DNA of 64,000 bases, from the NCBI GenBank assembly GCA_964410665.1, contig CAYPIE010000006.1, forward strand, positions 1 to 64,000. The letters run 5' to 3'. The notes under the pieces are model-generated. The model saw nothing but the letters and a program-made list of their open reading frames with translations, was not told the origin of the DNA and made no database searches. The position numbers and the translations under genes are program-made. This stretch comes from CAYPIE01 sp964410665 (GTDB lineage: Bacteria; Planctomycetota; Planctomycetia; Gemmatales; Gemmataceae). Positions 8,322 to 18,737 of this stretch are shown here, piece by piece; the stretch's first letter is position 1, and the number at the start of each line of letters is the position of its first letter.

Positions 8322-9593
8322 TCATGGCCGTTTGTAGAGCACTCCCTCCCGCATGACCAACTTGACCTTGCGCAGCTGGCAAATGTCTTTCGTTGGGTCC
8401 CCCTCGACCGCGATGAGGTCCGCAAGCAGACCCGGTTGCACGGCTCCCAGCTGATCCTCCAGGTGCAAGACCTTCGCCGCGACCACGGTTGCCGCACGAA
8501 GGGCTTGGATCGGGTTCATGCCGTACTCGACGAGCAGTTCCAACTCCCGTGCTCCATCACCATGTCGAAACACGCCGACATCGGAACCATTCAAGATGGT
8601 CACCCGCGCTTCGAGTGCTGCTTCGAAGGCATCTCGTTTCGACTGCAATAACGGGGGTTCGGGTTTGTTCGGTCCCCAGCCACTAAAGTAACGGGCATAT
8701 GCTTCCCCGGCAGCAAGCGTCGGGCAATAAGCGACGTTTTGCTTGGCCATCAGGCGAAATACTTCGATATCTCCCAGATCGCCATGCTCGATGGTCTGCA
8801 CCCCTGCAAGGGCTGCCCGCCGCATCCCCTCCTTCGATTGTGCGTGGGCACAAACGGGTACACCTGCATCCTTTGCCGTAGTGACAATTAGCTTTAATTC
8901 CTGCAGCGAAAAAGCGGGCTTGGGGCCTGGGGTTGGGCCGTGGGGCGTATCGGCGTACACCTTGATCCAATCCGCACCGGCGCGGATCTGCTCGCGGACG
9001 ATTCGTTGGAGCTCCGCTCCACTTCCCTCTTGGGCACCTTGAGGGATGTGCCACTCCGGAGCAAATCCGCGAGGGGCATAGCTCCCGGTGGCAATGATCG
9101 CCCGTGTGGTCACGATCAGCCGAGGTCCAGGGATAATCCCCTTATCGATCGCAGCCTTGATCCCCACATCGGCGTACCCTGCGCCTTCGGTACCCAGGTC
9201 ACGCAAGGTGGTGAACCCGCTGAGTAAATCAGCTTTTGCGTGCATGGTCGCACGCGAGATACGTTCCCCAAGCGACTCTTTTAATACTTGATCGTTCCAC
9301 GGGGTCTCGTCGTAGGGGTGAAGGAACAAATGCGAATGTCCTTCAATAAGTCCTGGAAGAAGGGTGGTCCCTGGCAGAGCAACAATGGTCGTCCCCTTTG
9401 GGACCTCGATGTTGTCTTCAGGACCCACAGCTGCGATTTTGTCGCCCCGCACCAACACCACCCATCGAGGATGGGGAGACAGGTTGATCCCATCAAAAAC
9501 CTGATCCGGCTTGAGCAGAAGTGGACCGTCATCCGCCTGTACAGCTGCGATGGAGAACAAGGTACCCAGCAATACCGATCCGAGATGCTTCAT
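8322..9593 (-). CDS. secreted amidohydrolase (imidazolonepropionase/prolidase-like)
   Basis: The protein has 423 residues. I chose the ATG at 9593 because a signal peptide follows directly (MKHLGSVLLGTLFSIAAVQA). Motifs of the metal-dependent amidohydrolase superfamily are in order: PGLIEGHSH (His86, His88), a carboxylatable Lys in DWIKVYA, PVCAHAQS, IEHGD, and the catalytic Asp in LNGSDVG. The C-terminal strand (GAVQPGLLADLIAVEGDP) is the typical closing piece of the beta-sandwich. Family members hydrolyse cyclic amides, dipeptides with proline, or xenobiotics such as organophosphates. The substrate cannot be told from sequence. The protein is likely periplasmic or secreted. Confidence 0.87.
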   Translation of the reverse strand: MKHLGSVLLGTLFSIAAVQADDGPLLLKPDQVFDGINLSPHPRWVVLVRGDKIAAVGPEDNIEVPKGTTIVALPGTTLLPGLIEGHSHLFLHPYDETPWNDQVLKESLGERISRATMHAKADLLSGFTTLRDLGTEGAGYADVGIKAAIDKGIIPGPRLIVTTRAIIATGSYAPRGFAPEWHIPQGAQEGSGAELQRIVREQIRAGADWIKVYADTPHGPTPGPKPAFSLQELKLIVTTAKDAGVPVCAHAQSKEGMRRAALAGVQTIEHGDLGDIEVFRLMAKQNVAYCPTLAAGEAYARYFSGWGPNKPEPPLLQSKRDAFEAALEARVTILNGSDVGVFRHGDGARELELLVEYGMNPIQALRAATVVAAKVLHLEDQLGAVQPGLLADLIAVEGDPTKDICQLRKVKLVMREGVLYKRP

Positions 9594-9809
9594 GATCTTG
9601 CTCCTGATGAACCTAGTGTGCTTTGGTCTCACATTCGCGAGGTCCAGGCTTGGCAATCCCCTGTTTTAGTCGTGGCCAGAGCGAAGGCCACTCATGCAGT
9701 TCGGTTCGGCGTTTTGGATCGAACAAGGAAAAAGGTTTGGAATCCTCTGCTCGCCGAGTGCCACATCGCTTGCTATAGTGTCGAGCAAACTATTTGGAGC
9801 AGAATCAAT

Positions 9810-10823
9810 ATGAAGCCCATATCCCTCTTTATTCTCTTGATGTGCCTGACTCACCCAGTCGCGTCGGCACAGTGGCAAACCCAGGTCAGTAACACGCAAG
9901 CCGATTTCCGCGGCTTATCGGTCGTCAACGCGAACATTGTCTGGGTGAGTGGCAGCAACGGGACATACGCCTGCACCAACGATGGCGGTCAGCATTGGGC
10001 AGTCGGCACCGTGCCAAACGCGGCCAAACTGGATTTCCGGGACGTGGAAGCTGTTGATAAGGACACCGTGTACTTACTCAGTGCAGGTCCTGGCACTGCC
10101 TCGAGAATCTACAAAACCAACGACGGCGGCATGACGTGGAACCTCCAATTCAAGAATTCTGACCCCGCAGCTTTCTATGATGCAATCGCCTTCTGGGATG
10201 CGCAACATGGCATTGCTTTTGGCGACCCAGTAAACGAACGCTTCCAACTGCTTCGCACGACCGACGGTGGTACTCACTGGAAACCCCTCAAGCCAAAGCA
10301 ACTCCCCCAAGCCTTGCCCGGGGAGGCGGCGTTCGCAGCCAGCGGCACCTGCCTAGTGACCCAGGGGGAGAACGATGTTTGGTTCGCCACCGGTGGTGGC
10401 AAATACGCGCGCATTTTTCACTCCAAAGATCGAGGACAACACTGGGAGGTGAGCAATACCCCACTGACTGCCGGCACCCCAACGACGGGCATCTTCTCGA
10501 TTGCCTTCCGAGATCCACATCGCGGCATGATTGTCGGCGGGAATTTTCGCCAACCTAACGCCACCGGTGCCACCGCGGCGGTGACCATCGACGGTGGTGA
10601 AACCTGGAGGCGACTGAACAATCGACTGCCATACTGCTCCGCGGTGGCATGGGCGAAAGATCGTTGGGTCGCGGTCGGAACGTCCGGTTCGCATGTCTCG
10701 ATAGACGACGGGGCCACCTGGCAGAGGCTCGACGACCAGGATTACAACACAGTCGGTTTCACTGCCAAGGGTGAAGGATGGGCGGCGGGTCCAAAGGGTC
10801 GCATCGCGAAATTTCTGAGGTGA
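9810..10823 (+). CDS. secreted YCF48/BNR-type beta-propeller protein
   Basis: The protein has 337 residues. The ATG at 9810 follows GGAG and starts a signal peptide (MKPISLFILLMCLTHPVASA); the long upstream open stretch is not coding. The mature protein repeats the sialidase-type Asp-box pattern (NDGGQHW, NDGGMTW, TDGGTHW, KDRGQHW, IDGGETW, DDGATW), about one every 45-50 residues. This is the signature of YCF48/oxidoreductase-type propellers. The photosynthesis-linked YCF48 role does not apply here; in heterotrophs these are extracellular propellers of unknown ligand. Transcription is divergent from the amidohydrolase gene across a 216-nt spacer. Confidence 0.82.
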   Translation: MKPISLFILLMCLTHPVASAQWQTQVSNTQADFRGLSVVNANIVWVSGSNGTYACTNDGGQHWAVGTVPNAAKLDFRDVEAVDKDTVYLLSAGPGTASRIYKTNDGGMTWNLQFKNSDPAAFYDAIAFWDAQHGIAFGDPVNERFQLLRTTDGGTHWKPLKPKQLPQALPGEAAFAASGTCLVTQGENDVWFATGGGKYARIFHSKDRGQHWEVSNTPLTAGTPTTGIFSIAFRDPHRGMIVGGNFRQPNATGATAAVTIDGGETWRRLNNRLPYCSAVAWAKDRWVAVGTSGSHVSIDDGATWQRLDDQDYNTVGFTAKGEGWAAGPKGRIAKFLR

Positions 10824-10911
10824 ATCACCTTGGCCATGCGCTGGAAGCGCAACACCTTGTTTGGGGTGATGGCTGGACTCTGGACTTGGCAGTGCCGCCG
10901 GGAAGTTCAAG

Positions 10912-12309
10912 TTAGTGATGGAAACCCGAGGCTTCTGCCGCGGTCAGGCCAGCCTGAACGGGATGCTTGCGGAAGTGATCGAGCGCACGCTTCATATCTT
11001 CTAAAAGCAGTGCGGCCAGGTCGTGACTGACTCCATGGCGCACAAGGATGCGTTGGACAACCAGGTGTTGGCAGTTGGGCGGCAAGGCGTAGGCAGGTAC
11101 CTGCCAGCCGCGTGTGCGAAGCCGGTCGGCAAAGTCATAGAGGCTAAAACCAGGATCCAACCCATCTTTGATCTTCCAAGACAAGGCCGGGATCCCTTGC
11201 CCGCGATCACCACCGTAGAGGATCTCGAAAGGGCCGAGCTTAGCAATCTGTTCCGCGAGATACTGGGCGGTGTCATAACAGGCGGAATGAACATTCCGGT
11301 AGCCCTCACGGCCTAGACGGATAAAGTTATAGTATTGACAAACGACCTGCCCTCCGGGTCGGGAAAAATTCAACGCAATGTCCCGCATGTTGCCCCCGAG
11401 ATAGTTCACCCAAAAAATCAACTCCTCGGGCAGCTCCTTCATGTCGCGCCATAGGATCCAGCCGACTCCCAGAGGTGCTAGCCCAAACTTGTGTCCCGAA
11501 CTGTTAATTGACTTGACCCGCGCGAGGCGAAAATCCCAGACCAACTCCGGAGCACAAAACGGGGCGAGAAACCCACCGCTGGCGGCATCGACGTGGATGG
11601 GGATGTCCAGGCCAGTCTCCCGCTGCAACTGATCGAGGGCGTTGGCAACCGCGCCGACTTGTTCGAACTGACCGGTGAAGGTGACCCCCAACGTCGGCAC
11701 CACGCCGATGGTATTCGCGTCACACCGCGGAAGCACTTCTTCGGGAGTCATCAGGAATCGCCCCGGTTCCATGGGGATCTCGCGGAGCTCAATGTCCCAG
11801 TAGCGGGCAAACTTGTGCCAACAGACCTGAACGGGTCCGGTTATCAAGTTCGGCCGGCCCAATGGTTGCCCAGTGGCTTGCTGCCTCGCTTTCCAACGCC
11901 ACTTCATGGCCATGCCCCCGAGCATGGCGGCCTCACTGGACCCGGTGGTCGAGCAGCCAATGGTATCGAGCTCATCCGGAGCATGCCACAAGTCTGCCAA
12001 CAAATGCACACAGCGAGCTTCGAGCTCCGCGGTTTGTGGATACTCGTCCTTGTCGACGATGTTTTTATCGATACATTCGTCCATAAGCCGATGTAACTCG
12101 GGTTCGGCCCAGGTCTGGCAGAAGGTGGCCAGGTTCTGCCGAGAGTTCCCATCCAACATCAGTTCATCATGCACCAGCGAATAAGCTTGACGAGGATCAT
12201 GTTCGGTCGAAGGAAACTTGTATTTCGGGATGCTGGCGGAAAGGTCAACAGACCCATAAATGTCATCATCGAGATGTTCACGGATAGAATCACGGTTGTG
12301 TAAAGCCAT
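10912..12309 (-). CDS. gadB: glutamate decarboxylase
   Basis: The protein has 465 residues, the usual length for bacterial GadA/GadB. It converts glutamate to GABA and CO2 with PLP, consuming a proton. PLP-fold motifs are clear: [17 protein letters not shown] near residue 120, [13 protein letters not shown] near 240, and SSGHKFG with the Schiff-base Lys at about residue 274. The N-terminal segment keeps the KYKFP and [12 protein letters not shown] stretches found in E. coli GadB. No GABA/glutamate antiporter gene lies in the window, so a full acid-resistance module is not seen here. The downstream neighbour on the plus side is convergent with an 88-nt gap. The ribosome-binding site is weak, but the N-terminus aligns by motif. 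Confidence 0.95.
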   Translation of the reverse strand: MALHNRDSIREHLDDDIYGSVDLSASIPKYKFPSTEHDPRQAYSLVHDELMLDGNSRQNLATFCQTWAEPELHRLMDECIDKNIVDKDEYPQTAELEARCVHLLADLWHAPDELDTIGCSTTGSSEAAMLGGMAMKWRWKARQQATGQPLGRPNLITGPVQVCWHKFARYWDIELREIPMEPGRFLMTPEEVLPRCDANTIGVVPTLGVTFTGQFEQVGAVANALDQLQRETGLDIPIHVDAASGGFLAPFCAPELVWDFRLARVKSINSSGHKFGLAPLGVGWILWRDMKELPEELIFWVNYLGGNMRDIALNFSRPGGQVVCQYYNFIRLGREGYRNVHSACYDTAQYLAEQIAKLGPFEILYGGDRGQGIPALSWKIKDGLDPGFSLYDFADRLRTRGWQVPAYALPPNCQHLVVQRILVRHGVSHDLAALLLEDMKRALDHFRKHPVQAGLTAAEASGFHH

Positions 12310-12373
12310 CGTTGGATCCCATTGGACTGTTGAGTGGGGAGACCGTTCTGGTGGACCTGGGTCCTCAATCCAA

Positions 12374-13534
12374 TCAGTCGAGCAGCTCGATCATCGCCCG
12401 CGCCATCGATTGTCCCATCTGATAATAGCAACGCCCCGAGCCCCGATAGTGGTAGCGCTTGTCCGAGGTGAACGCCAGCTGCCTCTGGTATTTAGCCAGC
12501 CAGTTCTGTTGATAGAACGCACCGGGGTTGACCCGGGTTGGGTCGTCCTTGGGCTTGGACTCGTTCGCTTTTGCAGCTGTGCGGAAGGCCTGCCACTCCT
12601 GCGACAAGTCCGGCTCTTCCGGCCAGTAGGCTGCCGTCGGAGCAATCCTCACATTCTTCTCAAACTCGGGCAGTGCGGCTACCGCCCGTTGTTGCTCGCG
12701 GAACTTCGCGACCCAACCTTTGGCGTTGGGACCATCGATCCCCAACTCGCCGATCACGAACGGTAGCCCTGGAGCGTTCAGGTCTTTCCGGATGTCCCGC
12801 ACAAAGTGGGCCAACTGTTCGGTGTAGGCGGGGTTCCCCTTGCCGACGCCATCGTTCCAACCTTGAAACCAGATGAAGCCGGCAAGCTGATAGCCGGCAG
12901 ACTCATCGTAATCTGGACAGTAGTTGTTCAGCGCTTTGAGGACCGACTGAGTCTCCTTGACGATTTTGCGGTAGTCACGACCATACGATGCATGGAGTTC
13001 GGCCCTGCTCATTTGCGGGTTCTTCTTGCGAACCTGATCCAGATGCTGTTGCAACTCCTGATCCGTTGGCATTGCAGTTGGTGGGCGAAAGGTGTGCTTG
13101 AGCGCACGGCCGCCCCAAGCCGCCTTGATCAAGACGACGGGTTCAGCAAAATAGTCACCCAGGACCCAGCCGATGCCTAGTTCCGGGCCAACACCAGGCT
13201 CCATACGTCGCTTACCGGTGGCATCGCGGACACGCTTCGGCGAGCCAAACCCGATGGTCAGCGGGCCAAAGCGAGGAGCCACGGGAGATTCCTTCCGGTC
13301 GAGGTAGGTCACCCAAACATCATCTCGAACCGCCCAGTTATCCCCGGGTTTCAGATGTTTGAACCTCTCCTGAGTGGCGGGGTCATCGATCACCGCCTTT
13401 AGTGTGCTCGCCGCGGCTTTGCCTTCCATGTTGGACTGGCCAGCGAGGACGAAGACCTTGACGGGTCCCGCAGCGCTTGCTGCCATGGGACCGACTAGGA
13501 CGTAGGTGATGAACGAGATCCAGTGACATCGCAT
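12374..13534 (-). CDS. secreted SGNH-type carbohydrate esterase (sialate O-acetylesterase-like)
   Basis: The protein has 386 residues. The ATG at 13534 has GGAG about 8 nt upstream and opens a signal peptide ([16 protein letters not shown]). The AGQSNMEG block carries the catalytic Ser34 of SGNH esterases (DUF303/CE6 type). Further blocks include [35 protein letters not shown] and, near the C-terminus, a His in KRYHYRG that fits the catalytic dyad. Expected activity is removal of acetyl groups from sialic acid, xylan or other polysaccharides. This fits the glycan-degrading repertoire of the region (alpha-galactosidase, sulfatases). It lies 64 nt upstream of gadB on the same strand, but a shared role is not evident. 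Confidence 0.85.
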   Translation of the reverse strand: MRCHWISFITYVLVGPMAASAAGPVKVFVLAGQSNMEGKAAASTLKAVIDDPATQERFKHLKPGDNWAVRDDVWVTYLDRKESPVAPRFGPLTIGFGSPKRVRDATGKRRMEPGVGPELGIGWVLGDYFAEPVVLIKAAWGGRALKHTFRPPTAMPTDQELQQHLDQVRKKNPQMSRAELHASYGRDYRKIVKETQSVLKALNNYCPDYDESAGYQLAGFIWFQGWNDGVGKGNPAYTEQLAHFVRDIRKDLNAPGLPFVIGELGIDGPNAKGWVAKFREQQRAVAALPEFEKNVRIAPTAAYWPEEPDLSQEWQAFRTAAKANESKPKDDPTRVNPGAFYQQNWLAKYQRQLAFTSDKRYHYRGSGRCYYQMGQSMARAMIELLD

Positions 13535-13670
13535 GGAACAATCTCCACGTAGGAGCCATCCAGTTCGGCTCCCATTGTTCGTATTCAAACTAGTCAGTGG
13601 TATCCACATTTTTCTGGTGGGGTAAGCTGGAATCGGATAGCTCGATCGAGTTGAGGCTTCTCTGTTCCGA

Positions 13671-14585
13671 TTAAGGAAGGTGATACCGCGCCACGATCAC
13701 CGTCACATTGTCTTTGCCTCCAGCATCCAAAGCGCGATCAACCAACTTCTTGCACACCACATCCGCCGGCTCATTACCGCCCAGGATTTCCGCGATGACC
13801 CGTTCCTCGACCATTTCGGTGAGGCCGTCAGTGCACAGTAGCAACCGATCGTCGTTATCCAACGTGAAGTGGGTCACCTGAGGCTCGATAGGTCGGTAGT
13901 GGTCACCAAGTGACTGGCTGAGGACATTCCGCAGCCGGTGTGAAGCCGCTTTCCGTCGATCAAGGAGCTGTTGGTCGACGAGCGACTGGACGAGTGTATG
14001 ATCGCGGGTGATTTGTTGGAGCCGTCCCCATCGCAGCAAATAGACACGCGAATCACCGAGGTGGGCGACGAAAAGATCCCTCCCGAGGCTGGCCGCGAAG
14101 GTCATGGTCGTGCCAAACCCGCTCAGCCGGGGATCGCGTTCGGCCTTCTCGATCAGACTCTGATTCACCTGTTCATAGCGCTCCGACGCCCTACGAAGAA
14201 CCTCACGACTCAGAGACTCATCGTCTAAGCGGAGGATCCAATCCGGGGTGCGCAACACCAAGTTCACCAAGCTGGCAATCGCCAGCCGACTCGCTTCTTC
14301 CCCGGCGGCACTGCCGCCGATCCCGTCGGCAACCACCATGCCATAGCCGCCCTCCTCGGAACGGGGCGCGACAGTGCCCTCGGGTAAATTGCTCTGAATC
14401 GTCTCAAGGAAGCGACCGAAGCGAGTTATCAGGAAGTGATCCTCGTTTTTGGCTCGGACCTTGCCAGTGTGCGAATGCCCGGCGACATCGACCCGCACCA
14501 GCGCAGAGTAAGTTTCCGGTTGATCTCCGAATCGTGTCTGATGGACGGGGAATTCACCGGTGTCGACCTCGCTTGACGGCTTCAT
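13671..14585 (-). CDS. PP2C-family serine/threonine phosphatase
   Basis: The protein has 304 residues, with GGAAAGGG 6 nt before the ATG. All PP2C metal-binding motifs are present: RAKNEDHF near residue 43, VADGIGG near 85, GFGTTMTFA, AHLGDSRVYLLR, CTDGLTEMV near 250 and GGKDNVTVIVAR at the end. These coordinate two Mn/Mg ions for hydrolysis of phospho-Ser/Thr. No transmembrane segment is seen, so it is cytoplasmic. In planctomycetes such stand-alone phosphatases probably oppose the numerous Hanks-type kinases; a WD40 kinase gene lies about 7 kb away, but no direct link is shown. Confidence 0.93.
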   Translation of the reverse strand: MKPSSEVDTGEFPVHQTRFGDQPETYSALVRVDVAGHSHTGKVRAKNEDHFLITRFGRFLETIQSNLPEGTVAPRSEEGGYGMVVADGIGGSAAGEEASRLAIASLVNLVLRTPDWILRLDDESLSREVLRRASERYEQVNQSLIEKAERDPRLSGFGTTMTFAASLGRDLFVAHLGDSRVYLLRWGRLQQITRDHTLVQSLVDQQLLDRRKAASHRLRNVLSQSLGDHYRPIEPQVTHFTLDNDDRLLLCTDGLTEMVEERVIAEILGGNEPADVVCKKLVDRALDAGGKDNVTVIVARYHLP

Positions 14586-14915
14586 GGTAAACCCTTTCCG
14601 GAGGATCTTGTTCAGGAGTCATTTGGGTTTCAGATCTGGGTCGCTCGACTCGCTGCCGGTATATCCATCGCTGCCGAGATTGCTCTCGAATACGCAGAGA
14701 TCCCCGGAGTCATCGCTGTCGAAGGACTCGAGCGCCATCCCTCCGAGCAATCCGCCTATCCACGACAGGGTCTAGGCTGCCACTTATGTGCCTTTCATTG
14801 ATCTTAGCGGCTCAGTGGAATACCACCGGACATTTCCAGCTTGATCACGTTCGTGCTTCCCAAACAAGTTCTGCCTTCGGGATGAACTTGGGCTGGCCAC
14901 GGCCTCGATCAGAAC
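14586..14915. other. intergenic region without a recognisable gene
   Basis: About 330 nt separate the PP2C gene from the beta-helix gene, both on the minus strand. A 7-bp inverted repeat (CAAGTTC at 14865, GAACTTG at 14884) lies just past the beta-helix stop codon and might be a weak terminator. The short open frame on the plus strand has no coding character. Confidence 0.4.
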
Positions 14916-17900
14916 TCACGGAATAAGCGGAATTTGGGGAACCACACTGCCGGCCGCAGCTTGAAGCGTCAGGAGCACATCTCCCACGGAGAGAATCCCA
15001 TCCGAATCGACGTCGCCAACCAGTCGAGGGTCGACGAGCGCAAACTCAGCAAACCCAGTCGCTTGACCCGCAGCCAGTTGCAATGACTCCGTCACGTCCG
15101 TTACCGTCAAAGATCCATCATTATTGACATCACCAAAGTACGCAGCGCTATGCACGGAAGCCGCGCCTATGCCTTCGATGGTCCCATCGTTGATGTCTAC
15201 CCCAATGATCGACAGCACTTGGCTCACCCCGCGGCTCACATCGCTCGGCACACTCGCAGTTAAGTTCACGATCGCCACCTGCTCTCCACTCAAAGCAGTT
15301 GGGCTAATAAAATTCACAACGGCGAGGCCAGGAGTAGTGGTGTCCACATTCACCTCGGCACCTGTGGGCAAGCCATCCGCCACGGTCGCACCGGTAATGT
15401 CGAGCAGCATCGGATCATGAGCAATCGAGAGCGTCACGCGGTTCACTCCACTGGCATTACTTACCCTGAGCGGCAACCCAGCGTGGGTGTTGGGGATGTG
15501 CACCGACTGACCCGGCCCGCGGGCAAAGTCGGGGAGACGAACAACGACCGCATTCACGGCAGCGACATCGAAGGTCCGGATGGCATCATCGCCAGGGGTA
15601 CCATCGGCATCCCCATCCAGTAAGTTTCCGTCTTCGTCCACAACGCCATTTACGGCGCTACGTATCGTCACCGTGTAGTTCCCACTTGGTAGAATGCCCC
15701 CAGTGGTGACAAACGTAAAGGATTGTCGGTCCTCTGACAGCACAAGCGATCCGCGGATTGCACCGTCAGGACCCGAGAGGGTCACATCGGGCACTCCAAA
15801 CCGCCCATTGGCATCGTAGAGATTCAGTTCGTCTGGCTGAATCGGTTGACTGAATTGGACAACGAAGCCGCTGGTTGTGGGTGTGAACGCGACAATCTGC
15901 AAGGTTGGGGGCTGGACCTCAATCGCTCCCAGATCTACCACTCCAACCAGACGGCCGAACCCTTCACCCCGCTGATCGGTCGTTAATGGATTTCCTCCTA
16001 TGTTTACCGCTTGGGAGTTGTCACCAGCATCGATAGCGGGGCTGCCTTCCAAGAGCATGTGCGTCGGCGTTGTTCCGCCATTGTCCGCTAACATCCCTAA
16101 CTGTGGATCCCCCGTCAGCACCCCAGCAACACTGCCATCTTCTACCAGATTAATGCCCACCAAGGTCACCTCGCCGTTCCCGGCGAGGTCCCCACCTTCC
16201 GGGCTGTCGGCGAGAACCGAGTTCGCCAGGGTCAGGGCACTTAGCTCATCGTTGAACACACCCCCGCCGGTGGCCGCGGCATTGTCGGCGATCGTCACCT
16301 GAGTCAAACGGACAGTGCTCAACAGTGTCCCGTATTGGTTGGCGTACCCGCGACTCGCAATCCCCCCACCTCCGCCACCGGCAATGTTGCCAGAGACGGT
16401 TGCATTCACCAAGGTCACGCTCGATCCAGGTGAGTTGTAAAGGCCACCGCCATCAACCTCGGCGGTGTTGCCCGAAATGGTGGTTCGAGCAATGGCCAGC
16501 GTCCCAGCATTGAGGATTCCACCGCCACTTGTCGCCGTGTTGCCGGTGAGGTTCACTTCCGTCACCGTCAGGTTTTCGAAGTTGAAGATGCCACCTCCGA
16601 AGGGGGTCGAACCGCCGGTGATGGTCAGTCCGCTGAGGTTCACCGGTAGCTCGGCCGCCAGCCCGTCGTCGATCGTGAGAACCCTCGATCGGCCTGCTCC
16701 GTCGATCGTCAGCTGTGCGACGCCTGGGCCGGATAGGCTCATCGCATCCGTAATCACAAGCGGACCAGACTCGAGAACGATCCGAGGCGAGCCCGCGGCG
16801 AAGCTAGGATCGAGAGTCACTACATCGACACTATCAAATATATTACTATTTTCAATAGCCTGTCGCAGCGACCCCTCCCCATTGTCCGCGTCGTTGGTGA
16901 CGACGAAGTCGTTGCGGTCGATGATCCCGAACGCGGAGTCAGCGGCATATCCAGGACCGGGGCCAAGGATGATTATCAAGGATTCGTCCGCTTCCGCCGA
17001 CACATCGTCGATCGCCGTCACTGTTAGAATCATTTCTGCAGATCCCGCGTCAAAACGGAATCCCGATGATGTCTGTTCCCCTCCCACCACTGCGAAGGTG
17101 TAGTCCCCTGGCGTTGCGGATCCCAAAAAGTCCGCTGGCACATCCAGGGGAGCGGCGAGGTTATCGGTACGCGTCACAGAGAAGACCAGTTGATTGCCAT
17201 CCGTAAGGTTCTCGTCCGCCCTCACCGTGGTCGCGCTGAATGTGACCGCCTGCTCCGGGAGCTGTGTCTCAATCGCTCCGAGGTCTAGAGCACTTCCTCG
17301 GATCCGTAACTGTCCACGCTGGTCGCTGGGCTGACTGTCATCAAACAAAGCATTGTCCCCAGCATCGATGGCGGGGCTGCCTTCCAAGAGAATGTGCGTC
17401 GGCGTCGGCCCGCCATTGTCCGCTAACATCCCTAACTGCGGATCCCCGGTCAGCACTCCGGCAACGCTACCGTCTTCTACCAGGGTGGTCCCCAACACAC
17501 TCACTCCACCGACCCCTGCTACCTCCCCACCTTGTTGGCTGTCGGCGATAATGGAGTTGGCCAGGGTCAGGTCACTCAGCTCGTCGTTAAACACTCCTCC
17601 TCCGGTGACCGCCGCGTTGTCGGCGATGGTAACCTGGGTCAAGCTGACACTACTCACGTATTCGGCGGTAGGGGCAGCGTACCCACGACTGGTGATCCCC
17701 CCGCCGTTTCTCCCGGCGATGTTGCCCGAGATCGTTGCATTCACCAGGGTCGCAGAGGCTCGGAAAAAGTTGAACAAGCCGCCACCATCACCGTTGGCTG
17801 AATTGCCCGCCAACGTCGAACCCGTCAAATTGAGCGTGCTGGTGGCGACATTGGCGACCCCGCCCCCGAGATTTGCAGAATTACCGGATATCGTCGAGTT

Positions 17901-18737
17901 GATGACCTGCAACTCAGACCCATAGAAGTTATCGATGCCACCTCCGTAGGTGCTGGCACTGTTGCCTGAGACCGTGGAGTCGATCACCGTCATCTGGGCG
18001 TCCAAGACGTTATAGAGCCCCCCGGCGCGGGTTGCGACCGCCGAATTGCCAGAGACAATGGACTGCGCGATCACAGCAGTCCCACCGGCATTGGCCAAGC
18101 CTCCGCCACTGACGGTGCCCTCGTTATCGGATAGGGTCGAGTCGGTGAGTGTCACCATGCTTACGTTGTAGACGCCCCCACCATAGGCAGTCGCAGTGTT
18201 TCCGGAGATGGTCGACTCAGTAATGGCCAGCGTGCCAACGTTTAAGATGCCACCGCCACGTTGGGCAGTATTGCCAGAGATGGTCGCCTCGCTCAGACTC
18301 AGGTTCTCAAAGTTCAAAATGCCGCCACCAAAGGGGGACATACCCCCAGTGATGGTCAGGCCGTGAATGTTCACTTCAAGCTCGGCGAGCTGACTGTCAT
18401 CGATATTCAGAATCCCACTCTGTCCTCCCCCATCGATGGTCATCTGGTCCGCACCTGGCCCCGTGATCGTCAATGCACTGGAAATGGCGAGTTCACCCGT
18501 CTCCAGCATAATCGTTTGACCATGAAGTGAAGGATCAAAACGGACCTCGTCGGCCTCGCTGGTCGCGTTGGCATCAAGAACCGCTTGCCGCAGGGACCCT
18601 TGACCCGCATCGAGGGTGTTGGTCACGGTGAATACCGCGGGGACGGTTCGTTCTTCGAGCGACTGGAGTTGCAAACGGAGGGGAGCGGTCGCCGGATCGG
18701 ACCGTCGCAGATCGGGGAAACCAAACCGTTGAAACAT
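14916..18737 (-). CDS. large beta-helix surface protein with Calx-beta, cohesin-like and dockerin-like regions
   Basis: The protein has 1273 residues. The ATG at 18737 has AAGGAG 9 nt upstream. The N-terminus carries LQSLEERTVPA, the planctomycete surface-protein motif also seen in two other proteins here. Residues about 35-480 form a right-handed parallel beta-helix with repeated SGNTA..GGGI(L/Y)N turns, like polymorphic outer-membrane proteins. A Calx-beta-like domain follows (about 490-590). A second beta-helix block (about 600-920) is a near copy of the first. Then come an Ig-like stretch, a cohesin-like domain (LSIAHDPMLLDITGA, about 1100-1190) and two dockerin-type calcium motifs (GDVNNDGSLTVTD and GDVDSDGILSVGD) near the C-terminus. 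It is probably secreted or cell-surface; the ligand is unknown. Confidence 0.85.
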   Translation of the reverse strand: MFQRFGFPDLRRSDPATAPLRLQLQSLEERTVPAVFTVTNTLDAGQGSLRQAVLDANATSEADEVRFDPSLHGQTIMLETGELAISSALTITGPGADQMTIDGGGQSGILNIDDSQLAELEVNIHGLTITGGMSPFGGGILNFENLSLSEATISGNTAQRGGGILNVGTLAITESTISGNTATAYGGGVYNVSMVTLTDSTLSDNEGTVSGGGLANAGGTAVIAQSIVSGNSAVATRAGGLYNVLDAQMTVIDSTVSGNSASTYGGGIDNFYGSELQVINSTISGNSANLGGGVANVATSTLNLTGSTLAGNSANGDGGGLFNFFRASATLVNATISGNIAGRNGGGITSRGYAAPTAEYVSSVSLTQVTIADNAAVTGGGVFNDELSDLTLANSIIADSQQGGEVAGVGGVSVLGTTLVEDGSVAGVLTGDPQLGMLADNGGPTPTHILLEGSPAIDAGDNALFDDSQPSDQRGQLRIRGSALDLGAIETQLPEQAVTFSATTVRADENLTDGNQLVFSVTRTDNLAAPLDVPADFLGSATPGDYTFAVVGGEQTSSGFRFDAGSAEMILTVTAIDDVSAEADESLIIILGPGPGYAADSAFGIIDRNDFVVTNDADNGEGSLRQAIENSNIFDSVDVVTLDPSFAAGSPRIVLESGPLVITDAMSLSGPGVAQLTIDGAGRSRVLTIDDGLAAELPVNLSGLTITGGSTPFGGGIFNFENLTVTEVNLTGNTATSGGGILNAGTLAIARTTISGNTAEVDGGGLYNSPGSSVTLVNATVSGNIAGGGGGGIASRGYANQYGTLLSTVRLTQVTIADNAAATGGGVFNDELSALTLANSVLADSPEGGDLAGNGEVTLVGINLVEDGSVAGVLTGDPQLGMLADNGGTTPTHMLLEGSPAIDAGDNSQAVNIGGNPLTTDQRGEGFGRLVGVVDLGAIEVQPPTLQIVAFTPTTSGFVVQFSQPIQPDELNLYDANGRFGVPDVTLSGPDGAIRGSLVLSEDRQSFTFVTTGGILPSGNYTVTIRSAVNGVVDEDGNLLDGDADGTPGDDAIRTFDVAAVNAVVVRLPDFARGPGQSVHIPNTHAGLPLRVSNASGVNRVTLSIAHDPMLLDITGATVADGLPTGAEVNVDTTTPGLAVVNFISPTALSGEQVAIVNLTASVPSDVSRGVSQVLSIIGVDINDGTIEGIGAASVHSAAYFGDVNNDGSLTVTDVTESLQLAAGQATGFAEFALVDPRLVGDVDSDGILSVGDVLLTLQAAAGSVVPQIPLIP
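16041..17481. repeat. internal DNA duplication within the beta-helix gene
   Basis: The stretch about 16041-16146 and the stretch about 17382-17481 are nearly identical at DNA level (for example both hold CCGCTAACATCCCTAACTG). They encode the same LTGDPQLGMLADNGG segment. Flanking parts of the two beta-helix blocks are also alike, including the GLTITGG..PFGGGI starts. This indicates a tandem segmental duplication within the gene, still young enough to be visible in bases. Confidence 0.7.

Noticed and set aside
9288..9809. Long N-terminal extension of the YCF48-like protein
   Set aside because: The stretch is antisense to the amidohydrolase gene and its leader; the ATG at 9810 has a ribosome-binding site and signal peptide.
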